NCBI GenBank assembly: GCA_948684385.1
Contig: CAPQCU010000009.1
Location: 16,008 to 80,007 of the forward strand
Length of the DNA: 64,000 nucleotides
Reading direction: 5' to 3'
Origin: an uncultured bacterium
Lineage (GTDB): Bacteria; Cyanobacteriota; Vampirovibrionia; Gastranaerophilales; Gastranaerophilaceae
The position numbers and the translations under genes are program-made. Positions within the stretch are counted from its first letter, which is position 1. Each line of letters opens with the position of its first letter. The notes under the pieces are model-generated. The model ran no database searches. It worked only from the letters and a program-made list of their open reading frames with translations, and was not told where the DNA came from. This document shows, piece after piece, positions 50,891 to 59,401 of this stretch.

Positions 50891-52216
50891 TTAATAATAC
50901 CGTCTTGTTTCTTTGTTTTTCTTTTGAAAGATTTTTAATACAGTCTCGTCTGTAATGTTATATTCCTTTAAGAGTTTTTCAATATTATCGTAATAGTTGT
51001 CTTTAATATATCCATAACCTCTTTGCGGAATTTTATTTAATAAAAATTTCAAAACTTTTGTGTTGTTTCCTTCAATAGCTTTTACAATTGCAGTTCTTCC
51101 AAGGTCGTCTGTGTGTGCAAATGAATATCCTTTTTGCTGTAATTTATCGATTAAATCGCTGATTTGTTTAATTTCTTCATAATTTTTTGGATAAAGTTCG
51201 GTTATAAAATGTCCTACATCTTCTCCAATATCATTAATCGACTCATTGCATATAGAGCTGAATGCAGGCTGGTCTATATAATCAATCAGCTGCTGTAAAT
51301 TGATTATGCCTTCTTTTTGATAGTAATCTTTTATTTTCTCTAATCGCTTTTTAGCTGAATGTCTTTCAAGTATACTAATTATTTGACGGTCTAAATTACC
51401 CATTTTCTCCGCATCGATAAATTCAAAAATAGTTTTACCTTTGTAGGTTTCATCTAAATTTGACCTTGTAACTATTTCCAAAAGACTGTCATTGGCTACG
51501 TTATGCTGAAACGCTAAAAACAAAACCGGAGGTGTATCAGGATGTGTAATTTTAAGCGATCTGCTATTATTACGGTATTTATGCAAGTAATCTCGTATAA
51601 AAGTTCTTTTTCCGCGCACAATTGCATCCTGAATAAGTGTACGTTTTGTTTGCGGATTAATATACGTCGGGTCAGCTTTTTCAAATAGTATATCCATTAT
51701 TACTTCAACATCTGTTATTTCATGAAAGCCATTCCTGTAAGGATATTTGTCAAGTAATATCATTGGAGCGTTATTCCCCTTTGAATCTACAGCATTCCAA
51801 TCAACACTCCCATATTTACCAAAATCGTAATCTTTTAATAATTTTATGTTTTTTTCATTTGCTCTTCGTACAGCTCTTAAGAGAATCGTATCTCCGTATG
51901 AATCTTTTGAGTTAAGGTTTATATCTGGATATGACGCAAAAAACTCTTCAAGTAGTAAAGGGTTATCAAGAATTTTTTCTAACTCAATAATTTTATTGTT
52001 ATCGATTATAGGCTTTACTACTTTTTGCAACGGTTTTTCTTCTAATGCAGGTGCTATTTTTGTTTCAATTTTTGCCGGAAAAAATAGTTTTTTTAGTTTG
52101 CTTAACAGTGAAAAACTTTCAACTGCAGCTTTTTGTTCGAGCCTTGCAGATGTGAATGTAATTTGTTTTGGTCTTATTTGAGGAGTTACTCTATTTGTTA
52201 CAGGATATATTTTCAT
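50891..52216 (-). CDS. Ankyrin-like repeat protein with N-terminal ITFTSA motif
   Basis: A 441-residue protein with ankyrin-type units (DSYGDTILLRAVRRANEKNIKLL, cut here to DSYGDTILLRAVRRANEKN; DDLGRTAIVKAIEGNNTKVL). The repeats are degenerate in the middle. The first 30 residues contain KQITFTSARLEQKAA, resembling the N-terminal motif of other proteins in the window. There is no signal peptide or membrane segment. Ankyrin repeats mediate protein binding; the target is unknown. It ends 5 bases from tRNA-Arg on the opposite strand. Confidence 0.75.
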   Translation of the reverse strand: MKIYPVTNRVTPQIRPKQITFTSARLEQKAAVESFSLLSKLKKLFFPAKIETKIAPALEEKPLQKVVKPIIDNNKIIELEKILDNPLLLEEFFASYPDINLNSKDSYGDTILLRAVRRANEKNIKLLKDYDFGKYGSVDWNAVDSKGNNAPMILLDKYPYRNGFHEITDVEVIMDILFEKADPTYINPQTKRTLIQDAIVRGKRTFIRDYLHKYRNNSRSLKITHPDTPPVLFLAFQHNVANDSLLEIVTRSNLDETYKGKTIFEFIDAEKMGNLDRQIISILERHSAKKRLEKIKDYYQKEGIINLQQLIDYIDQPAFSSICNESINDIGEDVGHFITELYPKNYEEIKQISDLIDKLQQKGYSFAHTDDLGRTAIVKAIEGNNTKVLKFLLNKIPQRGYGYIKDNYYDNIEKLLKEYNITDETVLKIFQKKNKETRRYY

Positions 52217-52316
52217 ACTTAATTAAAACCTGTAAAAAATTTTTTTGCTACTATTATAATGCTTGAAACTGTGCTATAATAAGAAATGTTTTTAATGCTA
52301 AATTAAGGATAGTTAA

Positions 52317-54209
52317 GTGAGTTTCTTTGATAATATAAGAAATTTTAAAAATAGATTAGACAGGGTTGATTCAGCTGTAACAACCGGAAAACCTTCTTTG
52401 CTTGAAGTTTATGAAATTAACGCCAAGCTTGAAGCTGAGATAGAAATCCGCACACGTGAACTTGACCGCGCAAACAGGCAAATGCTTACTTTGCAGCACA
52501 TCTGGGATATGATGAACTCTTCAAAACCTTTGTCCAGTGTTTTGAACGCGATTGTAAACAGCCTCCGTGGCGAGCTGGGGTATATGTACAGCTTTATAGT
52601 TAATGAAAAAGCGGATAATGATGGCAAATATTTACAAATTGTAGCCTCTTCAAGAGATGATCTGGATGAGAAGTTTTTTAAGAAATTTAACTGCAATATC
52701 ACAGATTTTAGAATGAAATTTCCTGATTTAAAAGAACTAAAGGACACAATTGAAAAAAATCAAATTTATCAATCTACAAATCTATTAGAACTCATTCAGG
52801 GTTTTATGCCGGAACTTGAAGTTGAAAAATTAAAAGAATTTATCAAAGATTCTAATATGAAATCTTATATTCTTGTTCCTTTGACTTCAAAGCAGACACA
52901 TTTCGGCTCTCTGGTGGTTTATTCTTCACGTGAGAGCGTAAGCGGAAGCGAATTGAATTTCTTAAGCCTCTTTGCAAAACAAATTGAACTTTCCATTACT
53001 ATTGCAGATTTGTTTCAGGCTGTTAAAGAACAGGCAATTACGGATGGCATGACAGGTTTATATAATCGCAGATATTTTGAAGAGTTTATCAAGAAAGAAG
53101 CAACGCGTGCAGACCGCCAAAACCAGAAATTTACGGTTATTGGTTTAGACTTAGACCATTTGAAACAGATAAACGATGTTTACGGTCATAATTACGGCGA
53201 TATTGCGATAAAAGCAATTGCAGAAGTTTTAAAGAATAATGCCCGTTCAATCGATATAGCAGCAAGGCTCGGCGGAGAAGAGTTTAATCTTTTGCTTCCC
53301 GGAGTTGATTCTGCTGGCGGATGCATTGCTGCAGAACGTATCAGAAAGGCTATTGAAGCTGTTGAACTTGAAAAAATCGGTCATATTACGGCAAGTTTAG
53401 GAGTTGCAACGTATCTGGAGCATTCTGACGACATTAGCGAGCTCTTGGAAATTACCGACCGAGCTATGTATGAGTCAAAAAGAAACGGTAGAAACCGTGT
53501 TACGATTGCAAAACCTGCTTCCGAAACTTCATGGCAGGAAGTTGCTGTGAATACTTTTGTTGATATTTTGTCAAAACATCGTATTCCTATTGAGGACGCT
53601 ACTTCTAAGCTTCTTGTCCAAAAGCTTCAGGAAATGAATATAAACAATGAAAAACTTTATCAGGTAGCAGATACACTTGTTTCGACTTATAATCCTGAAC
53701 ATATTTCAGGTGGAGTTAAGCAGAAAGTTGAACTTGCAGTATCTCTGGCAAAACGTTTTGATTTATCAAAAGATGCGATTGATAAGCTAAAAATTGCGAT
53801 TTTGCTTTATGATATCGGAAATACTATGCTTCCGAGAGAGATTTTGCAGAAGAAAGAACCTTTGAGCGAAGAAGATAAAGCTTCAATTAAACAGCATCCG
53901 GTTATTGCTGCAAGAGAAATCTTAAAACCGATTTCAAATGTAGTTGACGTGCTTCCAATAATTGAAAAGCATCATGAAAACTGGAACGGAACCGGTTATC
54001 CGGAAAGACTTGCAGGAGAGGCTATTCCTGTTGAATCCCAGATAATTTTAATTGTTGATGCGTATTTTGCCCTTCTTGAAAACCGACCTTACAGAGAAGC
54101 AATGTCAAAAGATGAAGCTCTTGAGCTTATCAAGCAGGAAGGAAACAGAAAGTGGAGCGAAAAACTTGCGCTTGAGTTTATTGGTATAGTAAGGAATGAT
54201 GCGGATTAA
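52317..54209 (+). CDS. GAF-GGDEF-HD-GYP-like signalling protein
   Basis: A 630-residue cytoplasmic protein. It has an N-terminal coiled coil, a GAF-like sensor (about 60-230), a GGDEF diguanylate cyclase domain (about 235-400) with intact LGGEEFNLLLPG and DLDHLKQINDVYGHNYGD, and a C-terminal HD-GYP domain (about 420-620). In the last, the HD motif reads LLYDIGNTM (His replaced by Tyr), while HHENWNGTGYP is kept. Cyclase activity is therefore expected and phosphodiesterase activity doubtful. Start is GTG with AAGGATAG upstream. The PadR gene begins at the next base after its stop. Confidence 0.9.
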   Translation: MSFFDNIRNFKNRLDRVDSAVTTGKPSLLEVYEINAKLEAEIEIRTRELDRANRQMLTLQHIWDMMNSSKPLSSVLNAIVNSLRGELGYMYSFIVNEKADNDGKYLQIVASSRDDLDEKFFKKFNCNITDFRMKFPDLKELKDTIEKNQIYQSTNLLELIQGFMPELEVEKLKEFIKDSNMKSYILVPLTSKQTHFGSLVVYSSRESVSGSELNFLSLFAKQIELSITIADLFQAVKEQAITDGMTGLYNRRYFEEFIKKEATRADRQNQKFTVIGLDLDHLKQINDVYGHNYGDIAIKAIAEVLKNNARSIDIAARLGGEEFNLLLPGVDSAGGCIAAERIRKAIEAVELEKIGHITASLGVATYLEHSDDISELLEITDRAMYESKRNGRNRVTIAKPASETSWQEVAVNTFVDILSKHRIPIEDATSKLLVQKLQEMNINNEKLYQVADTLVSTYNPEHISGGVKQKVELAVSLAKRFDLSKDAIDKLKIAILLYDIGNTMLPREILQKKEPLSEEDKASIKQHPVIAAREILKPISNVVDVLPIIEKHHENWNGTGYPERLAGEAIPVESQIILIVDAYFALLENRPYREAMSKDEALELIKQEGNRKWSEKLALEFIGIVRNDAD

Positions 54210-54722
54210 ATGATTGAGCTTTTAATTTTATTTCAGTTGAGCAGAAAAGTTTTGACGATGTACGGAATATCAAAAGAGATTAGAGGCGAGTTTTCCGTGC
54301 TTACTACACCTAGCTACGGTACTATAAAACCGGCGTTGAACAGGCTGGAAACTTCAGGCTTTGTTAAAACTCAAAAATCTATGTCAAAAGGCGGCAGACC
54401 GTCTGTTTATTATTCAATTACGCAAGACGGTATAAATGAATTAAAACGGTTGATAACTTTACCTCCGATGGAAAATCCTATTCAATTTTTGACTTATGCA
54501 CGTGTTAAACTTGCGTGTGCCGATGTTTTAGACAAGGAAATGCAGAAGGAATTGTTTAGACTTTTGAAAATGAAAGCTGAAAGCCTTCTTTTTGATACCC
54601 AAAATTTAGTAAATTCAAAGGATTTATCTTATTTCCCTAAAATGGTATTTGATAATTTAATCTGTGAATACAAAAATTTTATATCACTTGTGGAGGGTTT
54701 TGAACATGCCAGCCGTGGTTAG
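54210..54722 (+). CDS. PadR-family transcriptional regulator
   Basis: A 170-residue protein with an N-terminal winged helix of PadR type (LTMYGISKEIRGEF, PSYGTIKPALNRLETSGFVK, GRPSVYYSITQDG) and a C-terminal helical dimer domain. It starts directly after the GGDEF gene stop and overlaps the radical-SAM gene by 17 bases, so it probably belongs to that operon. Ligand and targets unknown. Confidence 0.9.
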   Translation: MIELLILFQLSRKVLTMYGISKEIRGEFSVLTTPSYGTIKPALNRLETSGFVKTQKSMSKGGRPSVYYSITQDGINELKRLITLPPMENPIQFLTYARVKLACADVLDKEMQKELFRLLKMKAESLLFDTQNLVNSKDLSYFPKMVFDNLICEYKNFISLVEGFEHASRG

Positions 54723-55971
54723 CAGTGTTATTCCGGACTCTATTGCAGAAGAACTCGAAATTGCTGAGGGTGATATTCTACTTTCAATTGATGGCGAAAA
54801 ACCTCAGGATATGATTGATTACAGATATCTTTGCAAAAATGAACTTATAACAATAGAAATTCAAAAATCAAATGGTGGAATTGAAGAAATCGAGCTTGAA
54901 AAAGATTATGATGAAGATTTAGGTATTGTATTTGAAAGCGCAGTTTTTGACAGAGTTAAACCTTGTTTAAATAATTGTATTTTCTGTTTTGTAGCCCAGC
55001 AGCCAAAAGGCTTACGGGATACGCTTTATATTAAAGACGATGATTACAGGCTTTCGTATTTGCAGGGAACTTATATTACTACAACGAATTTAAGTGATGC
55101 TGATAAGGAGAGAATTTCCCGCTTACATCTTGGTCCGTTTTACATCTCTGTGCATACAACAAATCCGGATTTGCGAGTTAAAATGCTCCGTAACCCTAAT
55201 GCTGCAAAGATTATGGATAATTTAAGATGGTTTAAAGATAATGATATACCTTTTCATACCCAGATTGTTTTATGCCCCGGCTATAATGACGGTGCAGAGT
55301 TGAAACGTACTCTGGATGACCTTTCAACTCTCGGAGAAGCTCTTTTGTCTGTTGCAATTGTGCCAGTTGGAGTTACACAGTTTAGAGAACAGGAGTTAAA
55401 AACTGTTGATGAAAAAATCGCTTTGGAAACAATTGAAATAGCTTCTAAATACGAAAAAGTCTGCTGTTCTGATGAATTTTTCCTGCTTGCGGGAGTAAAT
55501 ATACCTGAGAGCGAATATTACGGAAATTTTTCTCAATTAGATGACGGAGTCGGCTCTTTAAGGTCTTTGATGGACGATTTTGATACTTTTGAACTTCCGG
55601 ATAAGGTTAATCCTTTAAAAATTGCATTTGCATGCTCTGTAGCTGCAAAATCAGCTTTTGAATATATTTCTGAAAAACTAAATAAAATCGAAGGTTTAAC
55701 CGCTTTAGTAAATCCTGTTAAATCAACATACTGGGGTAAAAACATTACTGTAGCCGGACTTATAACCTCAGAAGATTTAATAAATGCAATTAAAGATATC
55801 GAAGCAGACTACGTTATTGTACCTTCAATAATGCTAAAACCTTACTCTAACCTGTTTCTTGATGGCAATTCTCTTGATTACGTTATAGAAAAAACCGGAA
55901 AAAATATTTTTGTAACAGAGAATAATTACTCGCTTGAAGAAGTTATAGAGCTTATTGAAGATTATGTGTAA
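54706..55971 (+). CDS. PDZ / radical-SAM / DUF512 protein
   Basis: A 421-residue protein of the DUF512 family. It has an N-terminal PDZ-like domain (VVSSVIPDSIAEELEIAEGD), a radical-SAM core with CLNNCIFCF, and the C-terminal DUF512 region. The family is common in cyanobacteria and Firmicutes; its reaction is unknown. The start at 54706 is set by GGAGGG; an ATG at 54664 would add 14 residues without a ribosome-binding site. Confidence 0.92.
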   Translation: MPAVVSSVIPDSIAEELEIAEGDILLSIDGEKPQDMIDYRYLCKNELITIEIQKSNGGIEEIELEKDYDEDLGIVFESAVFDRVKPCLNNCIFCFVAQQPKGLRDTLYIKDDDYRLSYLQGTYITTTNLSDADKERISRLHLGPFYISVHTTNPDLRVKMLRNPNAAKIMDNLRWFKDNDIPFHTQIVLCPGYNDGAELKRTLDDLSTLGEALLSVAIVPVGVTQFREQELKTVDEKIALETIEIASKYEKVCCSDEFFLLAGVNIPESEYYGNFSQLDDGVGSLRSLMDDFDTFELPDKVNPLKIAFACSVAAKSAFEYISEKLNKIEGLTALVNPVKSTYWGKNITVAGLITSEDLINAIKDIEADYVIVPSIMLKPYSNLFLDGNSLDYVIEKTGKNIFVTENNYSLEEVIELIEDYV

Positions 55972-56005
55972 TAAATATTAGTTAACCGGCTAATATACTC
56001 TGAGT

Positions 56006-56058
56006 TGGGTGTATTATTTAATGGAGTTGTGGGGGACAACACTATTACATAATACCCC
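56006..56058 (+). promoter_or_regulatory. Nested hairpin in the leader of the response-regulator gene
   Basis: GTATTAT (56011-56017) pairs with ATAATAC (56049-56055), extended by GGG/CCC, and encloses GTTGT/ACAAC around GGGGG. It ends 17 bases before the ATG, just ahead of the GGAGG site. Confidence 0.45.
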
Positions 56059-56075
56059 GATAGGAGGATATAGAG

Positions 56076-56762
56076 ATGAGTACAGCAGTAAGTGCAGAGA
56101 AGAGAACAATCAGCGTAATTATAATTGAGGATTTCAAACTTACAAGAGTCGGATTACGCTGCGCATTGAACTCAAACGAAGACATTAAAGTAGTTGCTGA
56201 GAGTGATAACGCTACTGACGGTTTAAGAATGATTGAACAGCATTCGCCCGATATCGTGCTTATGGACTTAGGTCTTGCCGGCATGAACGGTATTGAAGCT
56301 ACTGTTAAAGTCAAAGAAATGAACAAAGATATTAAAGTAATTGCTTTGACTTCTCATGATAGAGAAGAAGAAGTTATTGCAGCCTTATCTTCAGGTGCAA
56401 TGGCTTACTGTTTAAAAGATATTGATCCGGCAAAGCTTGCTGATGTTATTCGCGATGTTTCAAATGGAGTTTGCTGGCTTGACCCTGTGATTGCAAGAAA
56501 AGTTTTAGATGCTTTCCCAAAACAGGAAACCATTGGTATTTTAAAAGATAAAGCATCCGAAGAAGGAAGAGTTCCTTTAACTGAGAGAGAATTTGAAGTT
56601 TTGAGACACCTTGTTGAAGGAAAAAGTAATACTGAGATTGCAAAAGAGCTTATTGTAAGCGTTCATACAGCTAAAGCTCATGTCTGCTCAATTTTACAGA
56701 AAATGTGTGTAAATGACAGAGTTCAGGCAGCTGTAAAAGCCGTAAAAGAAGGGCTTGTTTAA
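56076..56762 (+). CDS. NarL/FixJ-type response regulator
   Basis: A 228-residue regulator. The receiver has IIEDF, phosphoacceptor D64 (LMDLGLAGMNG) and LTSH; a LuxR-type helix-turn-helix follows (LTEREFEVLRHLVEGKSNTEIAKEL). It is a close paralogue of the regulator at 20872-21519. TAGGAGGA precedes the ATG. It is monocistronic with its own terminator, and no sensor kinase is adjacent. Confidence 0.93.
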   Translation: MSTAVSAEKRTISVIIIEDFKLTRVGLRCALNSNEDIKVVAESDNATDGLRMIEQHSPDIVLMDLGLAGMNGIEATVKVKEMNKDIKVIALTSHDREEEVIAALSSGAMAYCLKDIDPAKLADVIRDVSNGVCWLDPVIARKVLDAFPKQETIGILKDKASEEGRVPLTEREFEVLRHLVEGKSNTEIAKELIVSVHTAKAHVCSILQKMCVNDRVQAAVKAVKEGLV

Positions 56763-56790
56763 TTTTAAACTGTAAATTAAGATATGTTAT

Positions 56791-56822
56791 CACGGCAGTA
56801 TTTTTACTGCCGTGTTTTGTTT
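56791..56822 (+). terminator. Terminator after the response regulator
   Basis: CACGGCAG and CTGCCGTG arms, 8-base loop, then TTTTGTTT. Confidence 0.92.
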
Positions 56823-56853
56823 ATGATAAAATTTGAAAAAGAGGATTTTAAAT

Positions 56854-57609
56854 TTGACTATAAAAATAGCAGTTACAGGAAAAAGCGGAAGCGGAAAAAC
56901 TTCAATAACAAAAGCTTTACTAAGCATTTTGAAAGAAAAATTTCCGGAAAAATCAATTTTACTTTTTGATAATGATTTATCAAGCGAGCTTGCTCATTCG
57001 TTCGGGCTTGATATTCGTAACACTATTTACGGTATCAGAAGCGGTAAACACGAATATAAAACCGGAATTCCGGAAGGTATGTCAAAACATGAATATATTG
57101 AATGGGCAATGGAAGATATTCTTGTAACGCTTGACGAAAACATCGATATTATTGTTTCCTGGTTTGTCGGAGCAAAAGACTGCAGATGCCCTATTACGGC
57201 ACAGATAAATGATGCATGCCAGCGTTTGATTGAAAGATATGACTTTGTTCTATTTGACTGTGAATTTGACTTGAAGTATCTTAACCAGCTTGTCGATACA
57301 GATATTGATTTAGCCCTGATTGTAACAAATCCGTCTCAGGATTCTATCCATCTAGCCAGAAGGATTGCGGAATTTTCTGCAAAATACGCAGCAGGAGGTC
57401 AACTTGGGATTGTTTTGAATAAGGTTAAAAACGAAGATTTAAACGAAATCTCAAAACAGCTCTTAGAAGCAGAAATTGACGTTCTCGGCTCAATTCCTTT
57501 TGATGAAACACTTGCTGGCGGAAAACTTGACAGAAAATCAGTAATCGTAAAAGAAGCTGTTGAACAATTTTATTTCAGGCTCAACCTTCCTCAGGAGATT
57601 AACGGATGA
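56854..57609 (+). CDS. CooC/MinD-type P-loop ATPase
   Basis: A 251-residue SIMIBI ATPase starting (M)TIKIAVTGKSGSGKTS, with a P-loop, later FVLFDCEFDLKYLNQL and LIVTNPSQDS, and CRCP near residue 120. The layout is like CooC, the nickel-insertion ATPase of CO dehydrogenase, but the P-loop lacks the deviant Walker A lysine of CooC/MinD (GKSGSGKT rather than GKGGVGKT). The start is the TTG at 56854, with GAGGA 8 bases upstream, not the TTG at 56833. It overlaps folD by 4 bases. The role is unknown. Confidence 0.75.
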   Translation: MTIKIAVTGKSGSGKTSITKALLSILKEKFPEKSILLFDNDLSSELAHSFGLDIRNTIYGIRSGKHEYKTGIPEGMSKHEYIEWAMEDILVTLDENIDIIVSWFVGAKDCRCPITAQINDACQRLIERYDFVLFDCEFDLKYLNQLVDTDIDLALIVTNPSQDSIHLARRIAEFSAKYAAGGQLGIVLNKVKNEDLNEISKQLLEAEIDVLGSIPFDETLAGGKLDRKSVIVKEAVEQFYFRLNLPQEING

Positions 57610-58427
57610 TTTTAGACGGAAAAGCTTTGTCAAATAAAGTTCTCGAAGATGTAAAAGAAAGAGTAAGTAAGCTTTCTATTCAACCTCATCTGGTTGTAAT
57701 CTTAGTCGGAGATAATCCGGCAAGCAGGATTTATGTCAGAAATAAAAAACTTGCAGCAGAAAAAGTCGGGATAAAATCAACTGTTATTGAACTTCCGGTG
57801 ACAGTTACCGAGGACGAACTGCTTGGTAGAATTTCAGAACTTAATGAAGATAAAGATGTAACAGGAATTCTTGTCCAACTTCCTCTGCCGGAGCATATCG
57901 ATAAAAACAAAGTAATTACTACAATTTCGCCAAAGAAAGATGTAGACGGTTTTACTCCGGAAAATGTCGGCAGGCTTGCAATCGGTTTAGAGCCTTATTT
58001 TTATCCTGCAACTCCTCAAGGTATTATTATGCTTTTAGATGAATATAACGTTCAAATTGAAGGTGCTGATGCTGTAGTTATCGGTCGCTCCAATATTGTT
58101 GGAAAACCTATGTCACAAATGCTTTTGAAAAGAAATGCAACTGTTACAACTGCGCATTCATACACAAAAAATATTGAAGACAAAATAAAAACCGCTGATA
58201 TCGTGATATCTGCGGTGGGTAAAAAGATTGTAAGATGTAAGATGGTTAATAAAAATTCTTGTATAGTTGACGTTGGTATATTCAGAGATGCCAACGGCAA
58301 GTTGACCGGTGATGTCGATTTTGATTGTGTTTCACCAACGGTGAAATATATATCGCCTGTACCCGGCGGTGTCGGCCCGATGACCATTGCATCTTTAATG
58401 TACAATGCGTCAAAGGTGTATGTATAA
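57606..58427 (+). CDS. folD: Bifunctional methylene-THF dehydrogenase / cyclohydrolase
   Basis: A 273-residue FolD, interconverting methylene-, methenyl- and formyl-tetrahydrofolate. It has the catalytic YVRNKKLAAEKVGI region, QLPLPEHIDK, KDVDGFTPENVGRL, the NADP motif VIGRSNIVGKPMSQML and PVPGGVGPMT. It is coupled to the P-loop ATPase gene by an ATGA overlap. Confidence 0.97.
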   Translation: MILDGKALSNKVLEDVKERVSKLSIQPHLVVILVGDNPASRIYVRNKKLAAEKVGIKSTVIELPVTVTEDELLGRISELNEDKDVTGILVQLPLPEHIDKNKVITTISPKKDVDGFTPENVGRLAIGLEPYFYPATPQGIIMLLDEYNVQIEGADAVVIGRSNIVGKPMSQMLLKRNATVTTAHSYTKNIEDKIKTADIVISAVGKKIVRCKMVNKNSCIVDVGIFRDANGKLTGDVDFDCVSPTVKYISPVPGGVGPMTIASLMYNASKVYV

Positions 58428-58496
58428 TTGATTTTTGTATAATGTAGGTTGGAAGCAATAGGATTAATATCCTCATTTGCCCCTTTACCCCTACCT

Positions 58497-58928
58497 CTAT
58501 GATTGTAATAATCCAGTGTCTTGAGCAGCATTCTGAGTAGCTGTTTTTTGACCCTCTTTTTGTGCTCTTAATGATTCAAGCATTGTTTCGTACATCTGCT
58601 GCATTGTGTCATATTCAACATCCAATTCAGCAAGTTCTAAAGATAACTCCTCGTTGTATTGTTTAACCTTTGCGTGAGCGTAAGCGTCAGCAATTTGTTT
58701 GTTATTATTATTTGCATTAACCCTAACGCCGCCGCAATTAAGCTCTTTGGTATTATCAATTGCAGAGTCAAAAGCACTTTCCCATTTTTCTTCAGCTTTA
58801 ACCTGCTTTGATAGCTTTGCACTGTTAGCTTCGTACTTACCAGACCAGTAAATTTGCTGCTGGGTATAGTAGTTGATATCAGCGTTTGAATTTAATAATG
58901 TGCTTAATAATGTTGCTGTGTTAGCCAT
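58497..58928 (-). CDS. Unrecognised 143-aa helical protein
   Basis: A soluble protein starting MANTATLLSTLLNSNADINYYT, with a long coiled-coil-like C-terminal half (ELSLELAELDVEYDTMQQMYETML) and an NNNN tract. No family recognised. Its size and helical nature recall small secretion-apparatus or filament proteins, but no such genes are nearby. It has an AATACTTTATAT element 29 bases upstream and AAAGG before the ATG; TAGGGGTAAA follows shortly after its stop. Confidence 0.75.
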   Translation of the reverse strand: MANTATLLSTLLNSNADINYYTQQQIYWSGKYEANSAKLSKQVKAEEKWESAFDSAIDNTKELNCGGVRVNANNNNKQIADAYAHAKVKQYNEELSLELAELDVEYDTMQQMYETMLESLRAQKEGQKTATQNAAQDTGLLQS

Positions 58929-58957
58929 CTTTCTATACCTTTTGTTATCTTACATAT

Positions 58958-58970
58958 ATATAAAGTATTT
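58958..58970 (-). promoter_or_regulatory. AATACTTTATAT element upstream of the 143-aa gene
   Basis: AAATACTTTATATATA on the minus strand, 29 bases before the ATG. Shared with 12386-12398, 37558-37570 and 59322-59334. Confidence 0.6.
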
Positions 58971-59034
58971 ATGAATTATGTGATTTCAAGAAGGTATTTA
59001 TTTGTTACAAAACTTAACAAAGGGGTAAATAACA

Positions 59035-59066
59035 AAGGCGCCGTTTGAAATTTCAAACGGCGCCTT
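59035..59066 (-). terminator. Strong terminator after the 67-aa gene
   Basis: A nearly perfect 16-bp inverted repeat (AAGGCGCCGTTTGAAA and its complement) followed on the minus strand by TTTGTTATTT. Confidence 0.88.
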
Positions 59067-59086
59067 CAAAACTGTATTCTAAGTTA

Positions 59087-59290
59087 TTAATTATTACTTA
59101 AAACCAATCTAAAAGTGGCTAAATTCTTAATAGAAAGCATTTTATGCTTGTTTGCCTGTTTTTCGGAAATAGCAAAAATTCTGCAAATTCTCTGAATTTC
59201 TTCGATATCCTGACGGGTTTCAAGTTTATAAACGTTTTTAATCGGGTCTGCTATTACTGACATTGCTGCGTTTAATTCTTGTTCGTTCAT
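59087..59290 (-). CDS. Unrecognised 67-aa protein
   Basis: A small, charged, helical protein starting MNEQELNAAMSVIADPIKNV. Evidence is the good AAAAGGA site before the ATG, the AATACTTTATAT element 31 bases upstream and the terminator downstream. No domain recognised. It is tandem with the 143-aa gene, with a terminator between. Confidence 0.75.
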   Translation of the reverse strand: MNEQELNAAMSVIADPIKNVYKLETRQDIEEIQRICRIFAISEKQANKHKMLSIKNLATFRLVLSNN

Positions 59291-59321
59291 TATATAATCC
59301 TTTTCTAAAATGCTTGTGTAT

Positions 59322-59334
59322 ATATAAAGTATTT
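59322..59334 (-). promoter_or_regulatory. AATACTTTATAT element upstream of the 67-aa gene
   Basis: AAATACTTTATATATA on the minus strand, 31 bases before the ATG, nearly the same spacing as the 58958 copy. Confidence 0.6.
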
Positions 59335-59401
59335 CATTTTTTGAAAATTGCCTTTTTGATTTTATTATATTAAGAAATGTTACGAATATTCGCAGAAAAA
59401 A

